Shown here in pieces: positions 1 to 9,080 of a stretch of DNA of 17,150 nt. The stretch spans positions 1 to 17,150 of the forward strand of contig CAOVIS010000012.1 of the NCBI GenBank assembly GCA_948543905.1. The letters are read 5' to 3'. Numbering within the stretch: position 1 is the stretch's first letter; every line of letters begins with the position of its first letter. The stretch is from an uncultured Bacilli bacterium (GTDB lineage: Bacteria; Bacillota_I; Bacilli_A; RF39; UBA660). The position numbers and the translations under genes were made by a program. The notes beneath the pieces are model-generated. The model had not been told where the DNA came from. It worked only from the letters and a program-made list of their open reading frames with translations, and made no database searches.

Positions 1-1
1 T

Positions 2-1498
2 GTCGATCGGGAGCGGGAAATTCTAGCTTTTGTGCCAGTTGAATATTGGACAATCGAAGCAGATTTTAAAGATTTTAAGGCTAGTCTAGAAAAATATCAA
101 AACAAAAAACTTGAAATTAAAACTGAAGCCGAAGCTGATGCGATTTTAAATAAATTATCTCCAGACTTTAAAATTGCTAGTATTGAAGAAAAAGAAAAAT
201 TAAAAAAACCTAAAGACCCTTTTAGAACTTCTACTCTCCAACAGATGGCGGCTAATCGTCTTAACTTTTCTTCTTCTAAAACTATGCAAATAGCTCAAAA
301 ACTTTATGAAGGTATGAATATTGGGAGTGAAACAGTGGGACTTATCACTTACATGCGTACTGATTCCACTCGTTTAAGTGAAGTATTTGTTGGAGATACT
401 AAACAATATATTAAAAATAATTATGGCTCTGAATACGTAGGGGGTGTTAAATCTTCAAAAGAACCAAAAGGTGCCCAAGATGCTCATGAAGCTATAAGAC
501 CAACTAGTATTATGCGGACCCCTGAATCTATTAAAGAGTATTTAACTAGTGATGAGTATAAACTTTATCGTCTAATTTATATTCGTAGTCTTGCTTATTT
601 AATGAGCAGTGCTAAAACGCTTGCTACGACGGTAAACCTAGATAATAACGATTATTTATTTAAAGCAACAGGAAGTGTATTAAAGTTTGATGGTTACCTA
701 AAAGTTTATGGCGAATATGAAGATAGTGAAGATGTTATCTTACCTGATTTTTCTAAATATCAAAACGGGTTTATTACATCTGAAAAAATTGAAAAATTTC
801 AACATTTTACCAAACCGGCACCAAGATATACTGAGTCAAGCTTAATAAAAGAAATGGAAGGTTTAGGAATAGGGCGCCCTAGTACATATGCTACTATTAT
901 GAAAACAATTAAAGATAGAGGATATGTAACTGTAGAAGATAAGAAATTTTATCCCACGAAGATTGGCTTTGAAACTACTGATAAACTTCAAGAATTTTTC
1001 AGTGATATTGTAAATGTTGAATATACCGCTAATATGGAAACAGAGCTTGATGAAATTGCTGATGATAAAAAGAATAATATTGAAGTATTAAGTAAATTCT
1101 ATGATGAATTCTCACCTTTAGTTGAAAAGGCCTTTAAAGAAATGGAAAAGAAAGAACCAGAAAAAACTGGCGAGGTTTGTCCCGAATGCGGTAGTGAACT
1201 AGTTGTAAGAAATGGCAGATATGGCGAATTCGTGGCTTGCTCTAATTATCCTACTTGTAAATATATCAAAAAAGATGAAAAGGCTGTAGAAGCTAAAGCT
1301 AAATGCCCTAAATGTGAACATGATATCGTTGAAAGACGCACAAAAAAAGGTAAAACTTTTTACGGCTGTAGTAATTATCCAAAGTGTAAATATGCAACCT
1401 GGTATGAACCAACTGGCGAAATTTGTCCTAACTGTAAAAACTTACTTGTAACTAAAAATAAACATATAACTTGTGAAGAATGTGGCTACGTCAAGTAG
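2..1498 (+). CDS. topA: DNA topoisomerase I, 3' part (N-terminus outside window)
   Basis: Type IA topoisomerase that relaxes negatively supercoiled DNA by cutting one strand and passing the other through. The reading frame is open from base 2 with no start, so the Toprim domain and true start lie upstream; the first residues (VDREREILAFVPVEYW) are the usual family sequence just after Toprim. The catalytic tyrosine lies in LITYMRTDS, with the Tyr codon at 350-352. The conserved LGIGRPSTYATI follows near 870-900. The C-terminus carries three zinc-ribbon repeats: CPECG...CSNYPTCKY from about 1178, CPKCE...CSNYPKCKY from about 1303, and CPNC...CEECGY from about 1423, the last with a shorter linker. 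This tail arrangement is typical of Bacillota TopA. Only the 5' end is missing and the rest looks intact. The gene ends in TAG inside a terminator hairpin. Confidence 0.97.
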   Translation, partial: VDREREILAFVPVEYWTIEADFKDFKASLEKYQNKKLEIKTEAEADAILNKLSPDFKIASIEEKEKLKKPKDPFRTSTLQQMAANRLNFSSSKTMQIAQKLYEGMNIGSETVGLITYMRTDSTRLSEVFVGDTKQYIKNNYGSEYVGGVKSSKEPKGAQDAHEAIRPTSIMRTPESIKEYLTSDEYKLYRLIYIRSLAYLMSSAKTLATTVNLDNNDYLFKATGSVLKFDGYLKVYGEYEDSEDVILPDFSKYQNGFITSEKIEKFQHFTKPAPRYTESSLIKEMEGLGIGRPSTYATIMKTIKDRGYVTVEDKKFYPTKIGFETTDKLQEFFSDIVNVEYTANMETELDEIADDKKNNIEVLSKFYDEFSPLVEKAFKEMEKKEPEKTGEVCPECGSELVVRNGRYGEFVACSNYPTCKYIKKDEKAVEAKAKCPKCEHDIVERRTKKGKTFYGCSNYPKCKYATWYEPTGEICPNCKNLLVTKNKHITCEECGYVK

Positions 1499-1506
1499 TC
1501 TTTTTT
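1484..1506 (+). terminator. Intrinsic terminator of topA
   Basis: GGCTAC pairs with GTAGTC (six pairs, one G-U) around the loop GTCAA, followed directly by six T. The TAG stop of topA lies in the right arm, so the hairpin overlaps the last codons. The stem is short, so termination may be partial. Confidence 0.55.
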
Positions 1507-1507
1507 C

Positions 1508-1536
1508 TTTACTATTTATCATATTTGTAGTATAGT
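1508..1536 (+). promoter_or_regulatory. Putative sigma-A promoter of the ABC transporter pair
   Basis: TTTACT (1508-1513), 17-base spacer, TATAGT (1531-1536); the -10 matches consensus at 5/6 and the -35 at 4/6. It lies between the topA terminator and the ATPase gene and would give a 5' leader of about 35 bases. A second possible -10 (TATAAA) begins at 1536. Confidence 0.45.
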
Positions 1537-1576
1537 ATAAATACCACTTCCAAAAATAATCAGAAAGGAAAAACTT

Positions 1577-2467
1577 ATGAGTATATTAAAAGTTGAAAAT
1601 TTATGTAAAAAAATTGGCAAAAAGGAAATATTAAAAGATGTTTCATTTGAGGTTAACAAAGGGGATATTCTTGCCTTTATAGGTGCTGGTAAAACTACAA
1701 CTATCAAATGTATTTTGGGCCTTCAAAAAATAACTAAAGGTCATGTTACCATTAATGGTATTGATATCAAAAAAGACTTTGTTCATGCGATTGAGCAGGT
1801 TGGTTGTATAGTTGAATCTCCAGATGTTTATATGTATTTAACTGGTTACGAAAATTTAAAATTACAAGCTAATCTTTATAAAAATATTAAAGAAGAACAA
1901 ATAAAAGAAATTATAAAACTTGTTGGTCTAGAAAAAAGAATTCATGATAAAGTAAGCAAGTATTCTTTAGGTATGCGCCAAAGATTAGGCATTGCAGTCT
2001 CTCTTATAAATAGTCCTAATTTATTAATATTAGATGAACCTACTAACGGTTTAGATCCAGAAGGAATAAAAGAACTTCGAGAATTATTATCACGTCTTGC
2101 TAAATCGGGAATGGGTATTTTAATATCTAGCCATAACTTAAGTGAATTAGAAAGTTTCTGCAATAAAGTTTGTATTATTTCTAAAGGACATATCATCACT
2201 GAAACTTCAATAGAGGATATTAAAAGCACTGAAGGAAATAAATATAGCATTAAAGTAAAAGATACCAGTAAAATAAAAAAAATCTTAGAAAAATCTGACC
2301 GTATCATTGATTCCGAACATTTTGAGGTTATCCGCGAAGAAAAAGAGATTGCTTCTTTAATTAAAGAGTTAGTAAAGAATAAAATTGATATCTATGAAGT
2401 TAAAAAAACTAATATCAGTCTTGAAGAAGCCTTCATGAATACTTTAGGAGGTAATGAAATTGATTAA
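1577..2467 (+). CDS. ABC transporter ATP-binding protein, BcrA-type, with deleted Walker A residues
   Basis: Cytoplasmic ATPase subunit of an exporter related to bacitracin/lantibiotic resistance pumps (BcrA/LanF group). Signature motif YSLGMRQRLGIA is at about residues 129-140, Walker B LLILDEPTNGLD at about 149-160, and the H-loop histidine near 186 (SSHNL). The Q-loop position holds glutamate (VGCIVESPD, Glu80); an E-loop is known in LanFEG-type ATPases. The Walker A region reads AFIGAGKTTT at residues 33-42, where the family has an FIGPNGAGKTT-type loop. Three residues are missing in frame, and the first glycine of GxxxxGK[ST] is lost. Length (296 residues) and all other motifs are normal. 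SD AAAGGA at 1564-1569 precedes ATG. It is coupled to the permease downstream. Substrate is unknown. The gene may be inactive, recently damaged, or affected by a consensus error. Confidence 0.9.
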   Translation: MSILKVENLCKKIGKKEILKDVSFEVNKGDILAFIGAGKTTTIKCILGLQKITKGHVTINGIDIKKDFVHAIEQVGCIVESPDVYMYLTGYENLKLQANLYKNIKEEQIKEIIKLVGLEKRIHDKVSKYSLGMRQRLGIAVSLINSPNLLILDEPTNGLDPEGIKELRELLSRLAKSGMGILISSHNLSELESFCNKVCIISKGHIITETSIEDIKSTEGNKYSIKVKDTSKIKKILEKSDRIIDSEHFEVIREEKEIASLIKELVKNKIDIYEVKKTNISLEEAFMNTLGGNEID

Positions 2468-3866
2468 TTTAATTAAATTTGAAATTAAGAAAATTCTTCA
2501 TAAAAAAAGTTTATATATTGTTACAATTATTTTTATACTTTTTGCAATTTTAACTAATTTTATTTACAAAGAAAATGAAGAGATTGTGATTGGTAATAGT
2601 AGTAATATTTCCACCTATGATGTTACAGGAGCTAAAGAAAATCTTCAAAACTTAAATCCTGATAATGATACCTATATGTATAGTTACTATAAAAGTATTA
2701 TTGATACTGATGAGATTATGAGAAATTATCCAACTAACAATCAAAAATATTTAATAGATACTCATCTTCGTGGAGTTATTGAAGCTAAAAATGAAGCTTT
2801 TTATAATGGTGATAAAGCAAAACTAGCCGAATATGAAGCTCTTTATCGAGAATACTTATCTAAAATAGATGCCAATGACTGGGAATATTTTACCCGTCTT
2901 AAAATAGCAGAATTAGAAGAAACTAAAAAGTTGGCGCCTGATGAAGTCAATAAAAAAGTTACCGAAATCATGATTGAAATTGAAAATTATCGTCTTCTAA
3001 ATAAAATAAATTATGATTTTAATAATTATTTAAATAGGGCCTTAAACGAAATAGCAAACTCTATTGCCGAGTATTTAAATCTAAAAAATAAAGGAAACTT
3101 AACAAGTAATGAAAGCGAGAACTATCTATATTATAAAGAAAAAATACAAATGCAAAAATACATTTTAGAAAACCATCAAGATATCAATAACGATGCTACT
3201 CTAAAAAAAGTAATGGAAAACTTTCCTTATGAATTTAGTTTATTTATTCTTATTTATATCATAATGCTAAGTGGTTCTATTGTAAGTGAAGAGTATAGTA
3301 AAGGTACTATAAAATATTTGTTAACTAAGCCATACAAAAGAAGCATGATTCTAGCTTCAAAACTTTTAGCAATATTAATTATGCTTCCTCTTATAATTCT
3401 TCTTATGATAATATTAGAACTCTTAGTTGGGGGAATTATTTTAGGCTTTAGTTCTTTAAATATTCCTATTGTTGTATATGATACGGTTAAAAATGTAGTA
3501 GTAAGTTATAATGTATTTAAATATTTAGGTTTAATTTTATTAGCAGTTTTACCATTATACTTGATGATTGGTCTTATTTGTTTTGCTCTTTCTACTATCA
3601 CAGCTTCTACTTCCGCGGCTATTACAATTTCTTTCTTATTTTATTTAGCAGCCAATGTTATTAATAATTTGGCTATTAATTACAATTTTAAATTTTTCAA
3701 ATATTTTGTTTCGCTACATTGGGACTTTAGTTATTTAGTAAACAAAACTACCAACACATTTAATATTGAACCATTAACATCGGGAATTGTCTTAATTATT
3801 TATACTACTGTCATATTGTGTCTAACTTTCACTTATTTTAAGAAAAAAGATGTAAAAAACATTTAA
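2454..3866 (+). CDS. ABC-2 type membrane permease subunit
   Basis: Membrane partner of the preceding ATPase. One hydrophobic helix near the N-terminus (about residues 18-38) is followed by a large charged, probably extracytoplasmic region (about 40-255), then a cluster of five hydrophobic segments at about 262-280, 305-335, 355-382, 388-410 and 442-462. The stretch SEEYSKGTIKYLLTKP just after the second helix is the usual ABC-2 cytoplasmic coupling motif. The start is ambiguous. AGGAGG ends at 2451, only two bases from ATG 2454, but lies at good distance from an in-frame TTG at 2460 (product beginning MINLIKFEIKK). I list ATG, but TTG 2460 is at least as likely. The gene overlaps the ATPase end by 8-14 bases, indicating translational coupling. 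Substrate cannot be told from sequence. Confidence 0.9.
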   Translation: MKLINLIKFEIKKILHKKSLYIVTIIFILFAILTNFIYKENEEIVIGNSSNISTYDVTGAKENLQNLNPDNDTYMYSYYKSIIDTDEIMRNYPTNNQKYLIDTHLRGVIEAKNEAFYNGDKAKLAEYEALYREYLSKIDANDWEYFTRLKIAELEETKKLAPDEVNKKVTEIMIEIENYRLLNKINYDFNNYLNRALNEIANSIAEYLNLKNKGNLTSNESENYLYYKEKIQMQKYILENHQDINNDATLKKVMENFPYEFSLFILIYIIMLSGSIVSEEYSKGTIKYLLTKPYKRSMILASKLLAILIMLPLIILLMIILELLVGGIILGFSSLNIPIVVYDTVKNVVVSYNVFKYLGLILLAVLPLYLMIGLICFALSTITASTSAAITISFLFYLAANVINNLAINYNFKFFKYFVSLHWDFSYLVNKTTNTFNIEPLTSGIVLIIYTTVILCLTFTYFKKKDVKNI

Positions 3867-3899
3867 AATTAGGTATAATAAACTTAGGTAGTGATTTTT

Positions 3900-5120
3900 A
3901 TGGAGTGCAAAGAAAATAAACTTTTAAATTTAATAATTATTGTTTTAATTATACTTTTTATTGGAGGGTTTATCTTTCTTGCTTTTTATTTTTTACGCGA
4001 TTATCAAAAACTTGAAGAACAAAAACCATTAAGTACAGAAAAAAGCGTTGATATTAAGACAATTATCACGGAAATTAAAGCTCAAAATAGTGATAAAGAA
4101 TTAGTTTATGAAACAACTGAAAATGATGGTATTATTAGTTTACTATATAAGAATAATACTAAAGCTGGCGATTATGAAAATATTTTAATCAATCCTAAAA
4201 CTGGAGATAAAATATCTTTTGAAGATTTAATTAAAGCTGACTACTGGTCTTTGTTTCTAGAAAAAGAAGAAGAACTTTTAAAATTAAAATATCCAGAATT
4301 TATTACTCAAGGAATACTTGAAAATAAAGATAATTCTGGAATTAAACATTATTTCGTTAAACAAAATGAAATTGTAATCTACTATGAAAACTATCTTAGT
4401 GATTATTATAGGGAGATTAGTCTAAAAATAAATTACAATGAAATAAGACCTTACTTAAATTTTAATCCAAATTTTGATTCAGAATATCAAAATGAAAATG
4501 GTTATAATTACACAAAAGATAAAAAAGTTATTGCCCTAACCTTTGATGATGGTCCAAGCAGTAAGTATAACTCTCTTATTTTAGAAGAATTAAAGAAAAA
4601 TAAGGCTCATGCAACATTTTTTATGGTTGGTCGCATGATGAATACTTGTGAGTCTTGTGTTCTAGAAACATATAAATCAGGAAATGAGGTAGCTAGCCAT
4701 ACTTATGAACATATGAATATTAGCGTTAATGATAATAATAAAGTATTCGAAAGTCTAAATAAAGTAAATATGATTTATAATAATATTACAGGTGATACTA
4801 TCAAATATTTAAGACCGCCATATGGCTCTTACAATAAAAGAAATTTAGAGACTGCAACTGTTCCCTTTATTTTATGGGATATGGATACAGAAGATTGGCG
4901 CTACAGAAATGTTAACCACATTGTTAATTATATTAAAGAAAATGCTCACGATGGAGGAATAATTCTTATGCATGAGTTATACGAAACTAGTTATGAAGCT
5001 TTAAAAGAGGTTTTACCTTGGTTATATAAAAGTGGTTACCAAGTTGTAAGTATAAGTGAACTTGCAAGACTTAAAGAAAGAAACTTCGAAGCAGGCAATG
5101 CTTATAGGTCATTACGCTAA
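3900..5120 (+). CDS. Membrane-anchored polysaccharide/peptidoglycan deacetylase (NodB domain)
   Basis: Probable N-acetylglucosamine deacetylase of the cell wall (PgdA/PdaC-like carbohydrate esterase family 4), acting outside the membrane and often linked to lysozyme resistance. An N-terminal membrane anchor covers residues about 9-31. A mixed domain of about 160 residues with no motif I recognise with certainty follows. The NodB domain begins near 207 with motif 1 TFDDGP (214-219), motif 2 HTYEH (267-271), motif 3 RPPYG (305-309), motif 4 DTEDW (329-333) and motif 5 ILMHE (355-359). The metal-binding Asp/His/His set is complete. Motif 5 has Glu where Asp after the His is more usual. ATG 3900 is chosen because AGGTAGTG (3885-3892) is well placed; GTG 3891 lies inside that ribosome site. 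The gene begins 33 bases after the permease, and a TATAAT at 3874-3879 lacks a convincing -35. The last 9 bases overlap a convergent gene. Confidence 0.92.
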   Translation: MECKENKLLNLIIIVLIILFIGGFIFLAFYFLRDYQKLEEQKPLSTEKSVDIKTIITEIKAQNSDKELVYETTENDGIISLLYKNNTKAGDYENILINPKTGDKISFEDLIKADYWSLFLEKEEELLKLKYPEFITQGILENKDNSGIKHYFVKQNEIVIYYENYLSDYYREISLKINYNEIRPYLNFNPNFDSEYQNENGYNYTKDKKVIALTFDDGPSSKYNSLILEELKKNKAHATFFMVGRMMNTCESCVLETYKSGNEVASHTYEHMNISVNDNNKVFESLNKVNMIYNNITGDTIKYLRPPYGSYNKRNLETATVPFILWDMDTEDWRYRNVNHIVNYIKENAHDGGIILMHELYETSYEALKEVLPWLYKSGYQVVSISELARLKERNFEAGNAYRSLR

Positions 5121-5480
5121 TTCAGTATCAAGTGCGCCCCCTGTAAGCTCTACATATAAAGCAATAGCCCCTCCAACCAAAAATAGAAGTGCTGAAATAA
5201 GACTTAGATGTTGATTAAGTACTTCTTTTTTTGATGTCTCTCTTTTTAAAACATTTATATCTTGATAATTAATAAAGACAAAATAAACATAGATAAAAAG
5301 GGCTACAATAAAAATTGTTATATTAATTGTCTTATAAATTTTTTGTGCTTTTAAATTTTGATGAGTTAAAAACTCTTTTTCAAATGTATCGGAAATAATT
5401 GCAAAAAGAGCAATAAAAAAATATATTACCCAAATAAAATCTTCTGTTTTAATTCTTTGCAATTTAATACCAATATTCAT
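5112..5480 (-). CDS. Small three-helix membrane protein, function unknown
   Basis: A 122-residue hydrophobic protein with three predicted membrane segments at about residues 13-34, 50-72 and 90-112, joined by lysine-rich loops (for example LKRETSKKEV between helices two and three). I do not recognise a family. It runs tail to tail with the deacetylase gene, overlapping it by 9 bases, and its upstream side faces the heat-shock promoter. No clear Shine-Dalgarno precedes the ATG. A TTGACA with a weak -10 (TTTAAT, 19-base spacer) lies upstream on the same strand. The clean alternation of hydrophobic helices and charged loops argues for a real gene rather than a chance frame. Confidence 0.7.
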   Translation of the reverse strand: MNIGIKLQRIKTEDFIWVIYFFIALFAIISDTFEKEFLTHQNLKAQKIYKTINITIFIVALFIYVYFVFINYQDINVLKRETSKKEVLNQHLSLISALLFLVGGAIALYVELTGGALDTELA

Positions 5481-5503
5481 ACTAAAATATATGAAATTAG
5501 CAT

Positions 5504-5534
5504 ATTAAATAATACTTTTTAATAAAAATGTCAA
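5504..5534 (-). promoter_or_regulatory. Possible promoter of the small membrane protein gene
   Basis: On the minus strand, TTGACA (5529-5534) is followed after 19 bases by TTTAAT (5504-5509). The -35 is perfect, but the spacer is long. It lies back to back with the hrcA promoter and next to the degenerate CIRCE-like site. Confidence 0.35.
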
Positions 5535-5535
5535 A

Positions 5536-5563
5536 TTAGCAGTTATATATTGACAAGTGCTAA
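5536..5563 (+). promoter_or_regulatory. Second, degenerate CIRCE-like inverted repeat over the hrcA -35
   Basis: TTAGCAGTT and AAGTGCTAA separated by ten bases, one base longer than the canonical nine. The right arm (AGTGCTAA) begins right after the -35 TTGACA. It could be a second HrcA site or a decayed copy; the off-by-one spacer lowers confidence. Confidence 0.45.
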
Positions 5564-5578
5564 GCATAATATTATAAT
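5550..5578 (+). promoter_or_regulatory. Sigma-A promoter of the hrcA heat-shock operon
   Basis: Perfect TTGACA (5550-5555), 17-base spacer, perfect TATAAT (5573-5578). The predicted start, about 5585, falls in the left arm of the CIRCE operator, the standard geometry for HrcA repression. Confidence 0.85.
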
Positions 5579-5582
5579 GTAA

Positions 5583-5609
5583 TTAGCACTGGAGATTATA
5601 TAGTGCTAA
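5583..5609 (+). promoter_or_regulatory. CIRCE operator (HrcA binding site)
   Basis: TTAGCACTG, nine bases, TAGTGCTAA. This matches the CIRCE consensus (TTAGCACTC-N9-GAGTGCTAA) at 16 of 18 arm positions with the exact nine-base spacer. It lies at the start of transcription and just before the hrcA ribosome site AAGGTGGTGA (5609-5618). Confidence 0.92.
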
Positions 5610-5622
5610 AGGTGGTGATATT

Positions 5623-6624
5623 ATGGATGAAAGGCAAAAAGAATTATTAAAAGAAATAGTTGAATCGTATATTAAAGAAGCTAAGCCAATTGGGTCAAAA
5701 CATTTATGCGATAAATTTAAATGTTCAAGTGCTACGATTAGAAATGAAATGGCTATCTTAGAAAAGTTAGGCTATATTGAGAAAAATCATATTTCTAGTG
5801 GTCGAATTCCTAGTGAGGCTGGTTATAAATATTATGTCGATAATTTAATGCGTCCCAAAGAATTAACTGGGGAAGATGTATTACGTTTACAAACTATTTT
5901 TTCTAATAAAGATTTAGTTGTAAGTGATGCCATCACAGCATGTTTAGAAATTATTAGCGATATAACTAATTATACAAGTATTGCTCTTGGTAAAGAAAGT
6001 AATGAAAATACTTTGAAACAAATTTCTATCATTCCACTTGATAATGAAAAAATTGTTGCTTTAGTTTGTACTGATAAGGGTATAGTTAAAAACAAACAAT
6101 TTACTTTACCAAATAAAGTTAATTTAGCTGAAGTAGTTAAAACTAGTGAAATAATAAATAAAATGCTTATAGGTACCCCTATATCCTTAATATCCGAACG
6201 CTTAGAGTATGAAATAAAGCCTATTATTGAGGAACAAGTTTATCAGTATGAAACAATATATAGTATATTTTATGATGCTTTTAATGATTTTGTAAGTTCT
6301 AAAGAAAATGTCCATGTGGTTGGTAAAACTAAAATGCTTGCTCAACCAGAATATAATGACACTGATGAATTAAAGAGGTTAATTTCTAAACTTGAAGATG
6401 AAGACACTGTTCGCAAAATTGAAAAGAATGATAACAAAAATATCAGTATTTATATCGGTAAAGATTCGGAGTTTGATGATAATGTTACCGTTATTAAAAC
6501 TAATTATTCGCTAGGAGGCGAAAGCGGAACAATTGCGATAGTTGGTCCTAAACGTATGGAATATGATAAAGTTGTAGGTGTCTTAAACATCCTTAATAAA
6601 TGGTTAGAGGAAAAAGGTGATTAA
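5623..6624 (+). CDS. hrcA: Heat-inducible transcription repressor HrcA
   Basis: Repressor of class I heat-shock genes; it binds CIRCE and is kept active by GroEL in the known Bacillus system. The N-terminal winged helix covers about residues 1-75, with the conserved ERQKELLKEIVESYI start, GSKHL, SATIRNEM and HISSGRIPSEAGYKYYVD. The C-terminal half matches the family ending (GGESGTIAIVGPKRMEYDKV) used in dimerisation. The length of 333 residues is usual. AAGGTGGTGA lies just upstream of ATG. The gene is first in the operon and directly downstream of its own operator, so it is expected to autoregulate. No groES/groEL is in the window; whether those carry CIRCE elsewhere cannot be seen. Confidence 0.97.
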   Translation: MDERQKELLKEIVESYIKEAKPIGSKHLCDKFKCSSATIRNEMAILEKLGYIEKNHISSGRIPSEAGYKYYVDNLMRPKELTGEDVLRLQTIFSNKDLVVSDAITACLEIISDITNYTSIALGKESNENTLKQISIIPLDNEKIVALVCTDKGIVKNKQFTLPNKVNLAEVVKTSEIINKMLIGTPISLISERLEYEIKPIIEEQVYQYETIYSIFYDAFNDFVSSKENVHVVGKTKMLAQPEYNDTDELKRLISKLEDEDTVRKIEKNDNKNISIYIGKDSEFDDNVTVIKTNYSLGGESGTIAIVGPKRMEYDKVVGVLNILNKWLEEKGD

Positions 6625-9031
<2,407 letters not shown>

Positions 9032-9035
9032 AGTA

Positions 9036-9058
9036 AAGTTCTAGGAATTCTAGAACTT
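9036..9058 (+). other. Intercistronic hairpin between dnaK and pepF
   Basis: AAGTTCTAG and CTAGAACTT form a perfect nine-pair stem around GAATT. No T run follows, so it is not a classic terminator. It may mark mRNA processing or stabilise the dnaK message relative to the downstream genes, or act as a weak attenuator. Confidence 0.6.
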
Positions 9059-9080
9059 CTCTTAGGTTAAAGGAGATAAA

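Noticed and set aside
1942..2307. Antisense open frame opposite the ABC ATPase
   Set aside because: Mirror of the conserved signature/Walker B coding region; composition is typical of an antisense shadow.
3874..3879. TATAAT just before the deacetylase gene as a promoter
   Set aside because: No convincing -35 at 16-18 bases, and the start would fall within the ribosome site; left as a note only.
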